Below, one piece after another: positions 48,645 through 62,509 of a stretch of 64,000 nt of DNA (positions are counted from its first letter, which is position 1; each line of letters starts with the position of its first letter). The notes under the pieces were generated by a model, which worked only from the letters and a program-made list of their open reading frames with translations, had not been told where the DNA came from and did no database searches. Source of the stretch: Chloracidobacterium sp. (lineage in GTDB: Bacteria > Acidobacteriota > Blastocatellia > Pyrinomonadales > Pyrinomonadaceae). Location: positions 496,001 through 560,000 of the forward strand of contig JADJWM010000018.1 of NCBI GenBank assembly GCA_016716365.1. The letters run 5' to 3'. The position numbers were made by a program, and so were the translations under genes.

Positions 48645-49235
48645 TTATATTAGTTCAGAGAGAACGTTGAAATGAGCCATCTGGATACCGAGTCCACGCT
48701 GGGCGGCGATCACTTGCGGGCTCGGGTGATAAAGCGGGATCAGCTTGCGGCCGTACCATTCAAAGCAGCGGCCGGCATCATGTTTCAACTTCAGCGTGTG
48801 CGGCTCGACTGCCTTTATCGCCTCAAGAGCGACGCTTCCAAGCGTCGCAACGACGCCGGGATCGATCAGGTCGATCGTTCGTTTCAGGAAGGTCGAGCAG
48901 TTTTTGATCTCGGCCCGAGTCGGTTTGCGGTTCGCGTCGGTTGCGGTCCGGGGGCTGCACATGACCGCGTTCGTTATGAAGATCTCGTCCCGCGTAAGCC
49001 CTATAGAATCAAGCAGTACTTGGAAATTTTCACCCGATTTATCGCCGTAAAACGGCCGCCGCGTGCGGTCCGCTCCCTGGCGGCCGGGAGCCTCTGCGAT
49101 GAACAGCACGCGCGGTTCAAGCGTGCCGTTCAATTCGCTCAAAACTGCCGTCTTGTCCGCAAGCTCCGGGCAGATCCGACAGGCCCGGGCCTCGCGGCAG
49201 AGGGTCTCAAACTTTTGTGCCTTGGACAATCCCAT
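48645..49235 (-). CDS. Uracil-DNA glycosylase family 4/5-like
   Basis: 196 residues from the ATG at 49235. Removes uracil (or related deaminated bases) from DNA. N-terminal cysteines C13, C19 and C22 (TLCREARACRICPEL) with a later Cys suit the 4Fe-4S cluster of these enzymes. Motif A is IAEAPGRQGADRTRRPFYGD, intermediate between family 4 (GEAPG) and family 5 (HGANRTGR); motif B is IPLYHPSPQV. SPRTATDANRKPT lies in the middle as in both families. It is divergent from mrp with 55 bp between starts, a region that must hold both promoters. Confidence 0.87.
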   Translation of the reverse strand: MGLSKAQKFETLCREARACRICPELADKTAVLSELNGTLEPRVLFIAEAPGRQGADRTRRPFYGDKSGENFQVLLDSIGLTRDEIFITNAVMCSPRTATDANRKPTRAEIKNCSTFLKRTIDLIDPGVVATLGSVALEAIKAVEPHTLKLKHDAGRCFEWYGRKLIPLYHPSPQVIAAQRGLGIQMAHFNVLSELI

Positions 49236-49290
49236 ACTCGGATTTGATAGAATAGCGTTTTTACGGACATCATTAGAAATCGGACCTATA

Positions 49291-50376
49291 ATGAACCAAA
49301 TTTCTGAAGAACAAGTATTGGATTCCCTCAAGCAGATCATCGACCCAGACCTGCGGAAGGACATTGTCACTCTTGGTTTCGTCCGCGATGTCGTGATCGA
49401 CGGCGGCGACGTTTCGTTTCGGATCGTGCTGACCACGCCGGCATGTCCAGTCAAGGAGCAGATGGAGGCCGAGGCGGCCGCTATCGTCGGCGGGCTCGAA
49501 GGGGTCAGCGGCGTCAAGGTCACGATGGACGCCGAAGTGCCGCAGGGACGGGGCGTCGCGAACAACGTCGCGATCCCCGGAATAAGGAACATCATCGCGG
49601 TCTCGAGCGGCAAGGGCGGGGTCGGTAAATCGACGGTTGCGGTCAACCTCGCCGTCGCCCTGGCCCAGGACGGGGCCCGGGTCGGCATTATGGATGCCGA
49701 TGTTTACGGCCCGAATATCCCGCTGATGCTCGGCGCCGGGCCTGGCCAGCCTGAGGTGCTGAACCAGCAGCTCGTTCCGATCGAGGCCCATGGCGTGAAG
49801 ATGATCTCGATGGCCGTGCTGGTCCCGCCGGACAAGCCGATGATCCTTCGCGGCCCAATGCTCCACGGCGTTGTGCGTCAATTCCTGACCGACGTCAACT
49901 GGGGCGAGCTCGACTATCTATTTGTCGATATGCCGCCCGGCACCGGCGACGTCCAGCTTTCGCTTGCCCAACTCGTGCCCGTTCAGGGTGCGGTCCTCGT
50001 CACCACGCCGCAGGAAGTTTCACTCTCGGACGTTCGGCGGGCGTTCAAGATGTTCGAGACGGTCAACGTGCCCGTTCTCGGAATCATCGAGAACATGTCC
50101 TATTTCATCGTTCCCGACACCGGCAAGAAATACGAGATCTTCGGTTCGGGCGGCGGGCAAAGGTTGGCCGACGAGTATGGCATCGACCTGCTCGGCCAGG
50201 TCCCGATCGGGATGGAGGTCCGCGAGGGCGGTGACACGGGCACCCCGGTCGTCGTTCTGGCCCCGGATTCGCCGCAGGCCGCGGCCTTCCGGACCGCCGC
50301 CGAAGAGGTCGCCCGCCGCGTCTCGATCGAGGCGATGAAGCCGGAGCTCGTCGTAGTCTCTCGGGCACAGCAATAA
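49291..50376 (+). CDS. mrp: Mrp/ApbC-type Fe-S cluster carrier ATPase
   Basis: 361 residues from the ATG at 49291 (MNQISEEQVLDSLKQIIDPD); the open frame continues upstream but into non-protein-like sequence. An N-terminal DUF59/MIP18 domain (1-90) precedes the ParA-type ATPase. The deviant Walker A is IIAVSSGKGGVGKSTVAVNL (about 100-119), then DADVYGPNIPLMLG and FVDMPPGTGDVQLSL. The CxxC usually found after ENMSYF (cluster ligand in E. coli and Salmonella Mrp) is missing: the segment here is NMSYFIVPDTGKKYEIFG. Mrp proteins without that pair exist in other phyla, so function is probably kept. Confidence 0.92.
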   Translation: MNQISEEQVLDSLKQIIDPDLRKDIVTLGFVRDVVIDGGDVSFRIVLTTPACPVKEQMEAEAAAIVGGLEGVSGVKVTMDAEVPQGRGVANNVAIPGIRNIIAVSSGKGGVGKSTVAVNLAVALAQDGARVGIMDADVYGPNIPLMLGAGPGQPEVLNQQLVPIEAHGVKMISMAVLVPPDKPMILRGPMLHGVVRQFLTDVNWGELDYLFVDMPPGTGDVQLSLAQLVPVQGAVLVTTPQEVSLSDVRRAFKMFETVNVPVLGIIENMSYFIVPDTGKKYEIFGSGGGQRLADEYGIDLLGQVPIGMEVREGGDTGTPVVVLAPDSPQAAAFRTAAEEVARRVSIEAMKPELVVVSRAQQ

Positions 50377-50424
50377 GTCATCTCTTTAAATGTTTGATCA
50401 GTAGTGGTTTACGGCATCCCTGGA

Positions 50425-50458
50425 GCCGCTGTCGGGACGAACGGGCGGCGGCCCTTTT
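50425..50458 (+). terminator. Probable terminator after mrp
   Basis: GCCGC-TGTC... pairs with a GGGCGGCGGC segment and runs into CCTTTTCTC. Imperfect stem. Confidence 0.5.
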
Positions 50459-50593
50459 CTCTTCAAAAAAGCCTCATAAAAAATTCATAATTTCCTAAAT
50501 CTTTCTGATCGCGTTTGGACTACTTTCTTCGTAAGAGGGCAGTTAATGCCTCCTGAACACGAATTGAAATAGAAGCTTTAAGGAGTATGAGTT

Positions 50594-51766
50594 ATGTCCA
50601 ACAGATCAAGTAATGCTGCCGTACTCGAACGGCCAGCCGCGGCAAAGAGGACCGGCCGCAGCGTGCCCGCTCGCCGCTCCGGGTTCAACAAGGCCGAGTT
50701 CGAAAGAAAGCTGGCCGCTGCCACAGCGATAGCCGGGAACGCCGTCAATCTGGCGTTTGAAAAGGCCGTCGCTCACATCAACGACCCCGCGAAATACCCG
50801 CTTCCCACCAGTGGAAAGTCGGTAGAGCGTGCATTCTTCGACTTCCTTCAAACGCTTTCAAAAGGCGACCGGAAGCGTGCGATCGAACAGGTCGACAAGA
50901 CCCGAAAGGCGAGCCCGTCGCAGCGGGCCGCCATTTACAAAGACCTCATCGACTTGGACTTGAGCTCGAAGGTGCCCATCGCGGAACAGGCCGTGGCATT
51001 GAAGCGCGACGATTCGCTCCGGTTTTCAGAGGCCGAGGTGGAGGAGGTCCTTAAAAGGGTAGGCCGTCTGGCTCATAAGCCGACACTAAAGGCCGCGAGC
51101 CCCGTCTCGACCGCAAAGGCAAAAGCGGCCGTGCCGCGAGGCGGTGTTCCCGCAAGGAAAGTTACATTCCTTGTGGATCGGCTGACCTGCAACAAAACGG
51201 ACGACCTGAGAAGAGACGAGATCAGCATCGCCGGGTTCGGCTTTGACACGAACGGCACGGATCTAAGCTTGTCGCCCCTGTTTGTAGGCAAATTCAAGGA
51301 CGGCGAGTCGGTCGCGCTCGGAGCTTCCGGGCGGCTTTTTAGCTTCGATATCGACGACACAGTGGCCTCGCAGTCCTTTACGGCCACGATCTTTATCATT
51401 GAGGACGACCTGATCAAGGACCGAGATCGTGTCCTCAAACTTTCAAAGCTACTGTTCGCCATTACGATAGCACTTGGCGTGGTCGCCGGCGGGCTGCTCA
51501 TTGCGTCGATCGCAAATCCTGCACTTTTCCCGGCGTACATCGCAGTTTTGTTGACCGGAGGTATTCTCGGATTTGCTGCAAACAGGATAGTTCCCATGAT
51601 GGGGCCCGATATTTCCCTTGCGGTCGACGATACACTCCTGGTCGAGAAAAAGCTGGACGCCGGAGACGAATTTGCACGGGCGTTGACGATGGACGAGTCG
51701 CTCTTCGTAGCCCCGAAGTACAAGGGCAGTTATTCGGCATCTGCGCGATGGCTGGCCGAGGAATGA
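50594..51766 (+). CDS. Unrecognised protein with a C-terminal membrane hairpin
   Basis: 390 residues. AAGGAG eight bases before the ATG. The first 55 residues are Ala/Arg-rich and probably disordered. Residues 55-150 are helical and charged. A linker rich in Ala/Lys/Pro (about 160-195) leads to a beta-rich stretch starting KVTFLVDRLTCNKTDDLRRD and ending in TATIFIIEDDLIKDRD. Two adjacent hydrophobic segments follow (about 285-305 and 311-330). I do not recognise any domain. The layout suggests a cytoplasmic or envelope protein held to the membrane near its C-terminus. It is a single transcription unit with a strong terminator. Confidence 0.7.
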   Translation: MSNRSSNAAVLERPAAAKRTGRSVPARRSGFNKAEFERKLAAATAIAGNAVNLAFEKAVAHINDPAKYPLPTSGKSVERAFFDFLQTLSKGDRKRAIEQVDKTRKASPSQRAAIYKDLIDLDLSSKVPIAEQAVALKRDDSLRFSEAEVEEVLKRVGRLAHKPTLKAASPVSTAKAKAAVPRGGVPARKVTFLVDRLTCNKTDDLRRDEISIAGFGFDTNGTDLSLSPLFVGKFKDGESVALGASGRLFSFDIDDTVASQSFTATIFIIEDDLIKDRDRVLKLSKLLFAITIALGVVAGGLLIASIANPALFPAYIAVLLTGGILGFAANRIVPMMGPDISLAVDDTLLVEKKLDAGDEFARALTMDESLFVAPKYKGSYSASARWLAEE

Positions 51767-52148
51767 ACGGCCGGAAGAGCAAGGCTTTAAAGCCTTGTAT
51801 TAAGCGAGGTTAATTGCCAGCGAGGAACCTTTCCTCGATGGGGCAGCCGGCGGCGACGCCGGCCCTTTTTTTATTGGTCCGTGGAATGGGTGAGCGTTTT
51901 GGATTTATTTGCCGCGAGACCCAATGAAAAGCTTGCTTCGCCGGGCGCTTCCGTGATACCTTTTTGCCAAAGTTCACGAACCTTCTCTTCAATGGACCGT
52001 GCAGGCAGCGGCAACGCTTTAATTCGCTTTGTCTGAATAAGGGGGGAAGTGAGAGAGCGACTGGCCGCTGTCGAGCAAGGCGGCATTTTTGTTGATTGGC
52101 TCGATGCCCTGCGCCGGTGTTTTGTCACGGCATTTCCGGAGGTACCTA
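51767..52148. other. Intergenic region before the Calx-beta giant
   Basis: Contains a small AAGGCTTTAAAGCCTT hairpin (51781-51796) and the terminator at 51846. The rest must carry the promoter of the 52149 gene, but no clear -35/-10 pair was found. No gene seen. Confidence 0.45.
51846..51872 (+). terminator. Strong intrinsic terminator
   Basis: Perfect stem GCCGGCG / CGCCGGC with GCGA tetraloop, then CCTTTTTTTA. It ends the unit of the 50594 gene. Confidence 0.9.
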
Positions 52149-55100
52149 ATGAACTCACGCAAACCCACAACAGCGATCTCGCTCTTTTTCGCAATTCTGA
52201 CGGCAATTGTTCTGCTGACGGGTGTTGTCCCGGCGAAAACCGCCGCACTCGATGTCTGCCGGCTTTCTTCCGGCGGCTTTTCGTCCCTGAAAGTATCGGC
52301 GACGGGTTTTCCAGCGGCCCCTTCGATCTCGGCGGCCCCGGCGGGCGACGCCGGAACGCTGGTTCTCGATGCGACGATCTTTGCGGTTGTGGAGAGCGAT
52401 CTGTTTGCTTTCGTGACGGTAAACCGCGTTGGCGGCAATTCCGGCGAAGTTTCCGTGAGTTTTCAGACCGCCGACGGCACGGCCGTCCAGGGCTCGGATT
52501 ATCTGCCCAATTCCGGCACGCTTACCTGGGAAGACGGCGACAGCGCCTCCAAGGGGTTTCTCATCCAGCTTATCAACAACGCGGTGCCGGAAGGGACCGA
52601 GACCATCAATGTCTCGATCAGCAACCCGACCGGCGGGGCCCTTCTCGGGACGCCGTCCGCAGGCGTGGTCTCTATCATCGATGACGACGCGGGAAGCCTT
52701 CCCGGCATTTCGATCAACGACGTTTCGCAGCCGGAAGGGAACGGGCCGAACGCGATGAACTTCAACGTGACCCTCAGCCAGGCGTCGAACGACGTGGTCA
52801 CCGTGAATTTCTCGACGGCCGACGGAACCGCGGCCGCTCCGGGCGATTACACGGCGGTCGTCAACGGTACCGTCACTTTCAACCCAGGCGAGACCACCAA
52901 GCCCGCCGCGGTCACTATCAACGGCGATGCGACCGTCGAGCCGGACGAGAATTTTACGGTGAACCTGGCGAATGCAAGCGGCGCCACGATAGCCGACGGG
53001 CAGGGCATCGGGACCATCCAAAACGACGATGCGGTCGGCGCCGGCACGGTCCAGTTCAGTTCATCTTCTTTCACTGTGAATGAAAGCGTCGGCACGGCCA
53101 CGATAACCGTCACGAGGACGGGTGCCGCCGGAGGGGCCGCTTCGGTCAACTACGCTACGTCGAACGGCACCGCGGCGGACGGCCAGGATTACACGGCTGC
53201 GGCCGGGACCCTCAACTGGGCAGCGGGTGATTCCACGGCAAAGACGTTCACCATCGCGATCACGGACGACGCTCTTCTTGAGACGGCCGAAACGGTCAAC
53301 CTAACATTGAGCAACCCGACGGGGGTCGCCATCGGGGCGACGGGGGCGGCCACGCTTACAATTCTTGATAACGACACGACTCCTGAGATCACGATCAACG
53401 ACGTTACCCAACCCGAAGGCAACGCTCTCAACCCAATGGCATTCACGGTCACGCTGAGCAGCCCGTTCGGCCAGCCGGTGACCGTCACTTACGCGACCGC
53501 GGACGCCTCGGCGGCGGCCGGTGCCGATTATGTCGCGATCCCTCAGACCGCGCTCGTATTCCAGCCGGGCGAGACCTCAAAACAGGTGATCGTGAACATC
53601 CTCGGCGATTTCACGGTCGAGCCCGATGAGACGTTCTTCGTCAATCTAACGAATCCGGTCAACGCGGTGATCATTGACTCGCAGGGCGTCGGAACCGTCC
53701 AAAATGACGATTCGCCGGGAATACTCCAATTCTCGTCGGCGAATTATTCGGTGGATGAGTCCGGCGGCAGCGCGGTGGTCACGATCACCCGGACCGGCGG
53801 CATCGCCGAGGGAGTATCCGTCAGGATCGCCACCGTCGACGGGACCGCCGTCTCGGGTGAGGACTATGAAAGCGTCAGGACCTTCATCAATTTCCTGCCG
53901 AATGAAACATCGAAGATGGTCAACATTCCGATCACGGACGACAGCGTGAACGAACCGGATGAGACGATCATTCTGGGCCTTGAAAGCCCGTCGGGAGGAG
54001 CCGTTCTCGGCGATCCGATCAACGCGATCGTGACCATCTTCGACAATGACGAGACGCCGGCGGTTTCGATCAACAACGTCTCGGCTGCCGAAGGCGATAC
54101 GGGGACAACGGCCTTCACATTCACGATATCCCTGTCCGGACAGACGTCGCAGCCGGTCGACGTAACCTATTCCACGGCGGACGGAACATCGAACGGGCCG
54201 GGCGATTATGTGCCGGTCCAGCCGACGGCCCTCACCTTCGATCCGGGCCAGACCTCAAAGCAGGTCACGGTCTTTGTCAACGGCGATTACGACAACGAGG
54301 CCAACGAGACCTTCTTCTTGAATCTGAGCAACCCGCTCGGTGCTACGATCGGGAACGGCCAGGGCCAGGGCCTGATCCTGAACGATGACGTCGGCGGTGC
54401 GTTCCGCTTTACCTCGTCGCAATACCTGGTCAGCGAGATCCTCGGCTTCATCACCATTACGGTTCAGCGGACCGGCGGCCTTTCAAACGGAGCGACCGTC
54501 GATTACGAGACCTTGAACGGCACTGCAGTGGCGGGCTTTGACTATACGGGTGCGTCCGGCACGCTCGTATTCGCCGGCGGCCAGACTACGCAGACGTTCA
54601 ACGTTCCGATCCTCCCCGATGAGCTTTCGGAGCTTGACGAGAATTTCAACATCGTCCTTTCCAACGCGACCGGCGGCGGTTCGAGCCTCGGTGTCCCGAA
54701 CAGCACAAGTGTCTTCATCACCGACGCACCGCCTCCGTCGGACGCGCCGACGCTGTTCGATTATGACGGCGACGGAAGATCCGATCTTTCGGTGTGGCGG
54801 CCGTCAAACAACATCTGGTATCTGCTGAGGGGAGCGGCCGGCTATACGGCTCAGGCATTCGGAGTTCCCGGCGACCGTTTGACCCCGGCCGATTACGACG
54901 GTGACGGGGTGACGGATGTCGCGGTATTCCGGCCTTCGAACGGCACTTGGTATGTATTCATGTCCGAATCGCAGACCTTCCAGGCCTTCGGCTGGGGCGT
55001 CGACGGCGACCTTCCGGTACAGCTTGACCGTAATGCCGACGGCATGTACGACCTCGTTCTGTTCCGGCCGTCAAACAACACCTGGTACACGCGTTTGATG

Positions 55101-55571
55101 GGAAGCGGCGCGCTTAGTTCGACCATCTTCGGCGTCGACGGCGACCTTCCGGTCTCGGGCGATTTCGACGGCGACGGGATCGGCGATGTCGCGGTATACC
55201 GGCCTTCGAACGGCACGTGGTATATCCAGAGAAGTTCGGCCGGCTTCCTGATCAGGACCTGGGGCCAGGACGGCGACATTCGCGTGCCCGCCGATTACGA
55301 CGGCGACGGGATGACCGATCTTGCGGTATTCCGTCCGGCCACGGGCCAGTGGTACCTCAGCCAGTCGACCGCCGGGTTCGATGTCAGGAACTGGGGCATC
55401 GTCGGAGATGTACCCGTTTCGGCCGATTTCGACGGCGACGGGCGTGCCGATATAGCCGTCTTCCGGCCAAGCAATTCGACCTGGTACATCATCGGCTCCG
55501 CCACCGGATTCCTGATCCAGGAGTTCGGCGAGGCCGGCGACGTCCCGACCCAATCGGCGTTCATTTACTGA
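52149..55571 (+). CDS. Giant secreted Calx-beta / FG-GAP-like repeat protein
   Basis: 1140 residues. GGAGG six bases before the ATG at 52149 sets the start, and the signal peptide is at about 8-32 (TAISLFFAILTAIVLLTGVV). Seven Calx-beta domains fill about 67-865. They alternate two types: ISINDV.QPEGN...(GTIQNDD) and VQFSSSSFTVNESVGTATIT...(LTILDND). These are calcium-binding beta sandwiches. Residues 870-1140 are six FG-GAP/VCBS-like repeats (ADYDGDGVTDVAVFRPSNGT and similar) ending DVPTQSAFIY. The last module is closely similar to that of the 55950 gene. Predicted extracellular, calcium-dependent, adhesive or structural. Confidence 0.88.
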   Translation: MNSRKPTTAISLFFAILTAIVLLTGVVPAKTAALDVCRLSSGGFSSLKVSATGFPAAPSISAAPAGDAGTLVLDATIFAVVESDLFAFVTVNRVGGNSGEVSVSFQTADGTAVQGSDYLPNSGTLTWEDGDSASKGFLIQLINNAVPEGTETINVSISNPTGGALLGTPSAGVVSIIDDDAGSLPGISINDVSQPEGNGPNAMNFNVTLSQASNDVVTVNFSTADGTAAAPGDYTAVVNGTVTFNPGETTKPAAVTINGDATVEPDENFTVNLANASGATIADGQGIGTIQNDDAVGAGTVQFSSSSFTVNESVGTATITVTRTGAAGGAASVNYATSNGTAADGQDYTAAAGTLNWAAGDSTAKTFTIAITDDALLETAETVNLTLSNPTGVAIGATGAATLTILDNDTTPEITINDVTQPEGNALNPMAFTVTLSSPFGQPVTVTYATADASAAAGADYVAIPQTALVFQPGETSKQVIVNILGDFTVEPDETFFVNLTNPVNAVIIDSQGVGTVQNDDSPGILQFSSANYSVDESGGSAVVTITRTGGIAEGVSVRIATVDGTAVSGEDYESVRTFINFLPNETSKMVNIPITDDSVNEPDETIILGLESPSGGAVLGDPINAIVTIFDNDETPAVSINNVSAAEGDTGTTAFTFTISLSGQTSQPVDVTYSTADGTSNGPGDYVPVQPTALTFDPGQTSKQVTVFVNGDYDNEANETFFLNLSNPLGATIGNGQGQGLILNDDVGGAFRFTSSQYLVSEILGFITITVQRTGGLSNGATVDYETLNGTAVAGFDYTGASGTLVFAGGQTTQTFNVPILPDELSELDENFNIVLSNATGGGSSLGVPNSTSVFITDAPPPSDAPTLFDYDGDGRSDLSVWRPSNNIWYLLRGAAGYTAQAFGVPGDRLTPADYDGDGVTDVAVFRPSNGTWYVFMSESQTFQAFGWGVDGDLPVQLDRNADGMYDLVLFRPSNNTWYTRLMGSGALSSTIFGVDGDLPVSGDFDGDGIGDVAVYRPSNGTWYIQRSSAGFLIRTWGQDGDIRVPADYDGDGMTDLAVFRPATGQWYLSQSTAGFDVRNWGIVGDVPVSADFDGDGRADIAVFRPSNSTWYIIGSATGFLIQEFGEAGDVPTQSAFIY

Positions 55572-55595
55572 TCCTTTTCAGTGTTGTATTTTTTG

Positions 55596-55637
55596 GCTCG
55601 CATTGAGGCTCGGCCTCAATGCGAGCTTATTTTTTTG
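55596..55637 (+). terminator. Strong intrinsic terminator after the Calx-beta giant
   Basis: A perfect 14-bp stem (GCTCGCATTGAGGC / GCCTCAATGCGAGC) with a TCG loop, then TTATTTTTTT. Confidence 0.93.
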
Positions 55638-55949
55638 GCCGCATCGGCTGCTTTGGACGATACAAAGGACATTAGATCGACCTCCGGATCGTATCATTTC
55701 GACCGTCACATGGCGCAAATAAGCCGGGGTGCATGCAGCCCCGACCTGCGGATCGCCAAATTGTGCCTTTTCAACCGGGATTTCGTCAAAATTTCGTCGC
55801 TTTGTCGTTACTTTTGCAGGGTCCATAAATTATCGTGGTGAGCAAATGGCATCTCGTGTCGGCTATTGATCACCCGGTATCGACCAGCGAGGTCGTTTCT
55901 ATCGGTCATTTTTCGGAGGGACCTCGGACCATCGCCAGGTACAAACGGT
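55638..55949. other. Leader region of the 2110-residue protein gene
   Basis: No gene seen. No convincing -35/-10 pair or riboswitch was identified. The ribosome site for the start at 55950 is weak (CCAGG fifteen bases upstream). Confidence 0.4.
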
Positions 55950-62282
<6,333 letters not shown>

Positions 62283-62324
62283 TCTCGCGACGCGGGCACC
62301 TTCCATAGGGCGTTCGGTTTTTGC

Positions 62325-62362
62325 CTGAGGCGGACCGTGCAGTGCATAGGGCGGTCCGCTCA
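62325..62362. repeat. Inverted repeat after the 2110-residue gene
   Basis: TGAG-G-CGGACCG pairs with CGGTCCG-CTCA. It lacks a T-run, so it is a weak candidate for a terminator. Confidence 0.5.
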
Positions 62363-62381
62363 GCCGCGTCAAAGAAATCAA

Positions 62382-62410
62382 TTGACAAAGATCGAAGGGG
62401 GGGGTACGAT
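62382..62410 (+). promoter_or_regulatory. Sigma-70-type promoter for the right-edge secreted protein
   Basis: Perfect TTGACA at 62382, 17-base spacer containing a run of eight G, and TACGAT at 62405. The predicted transcript start near 62417 leaves a leader of about 93 bases with a GAGAAGGCC/TTTTCTC hairpin near 62473-62488. Confidence 0.65.
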
Positions 62411-62509
62411 CTTCGTACTTTCCTTTCACCGTGCAGTTTGATTTTTAGCTGCGGTCCGTTTTTCCCAGACGAGAGAAGGCCTTTTCTCCCGACGATCACG
62501 GAGGCTGAA

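Noticed and set aside
49236..49688. N-terminal extension of the uracil-DNA glycosylase
   Set aside because: It is antisense to mrp and Ser/Thr/Pro-rich; the true N-terminus with the Fe-S cysteines begins at 49235.
55638..55949. A c-di-GMP or other riboswitch in the leader of the 2110-residue gene
   Set aside because: I looked for the conserved GEMM-type core words on both strands and could not place them.
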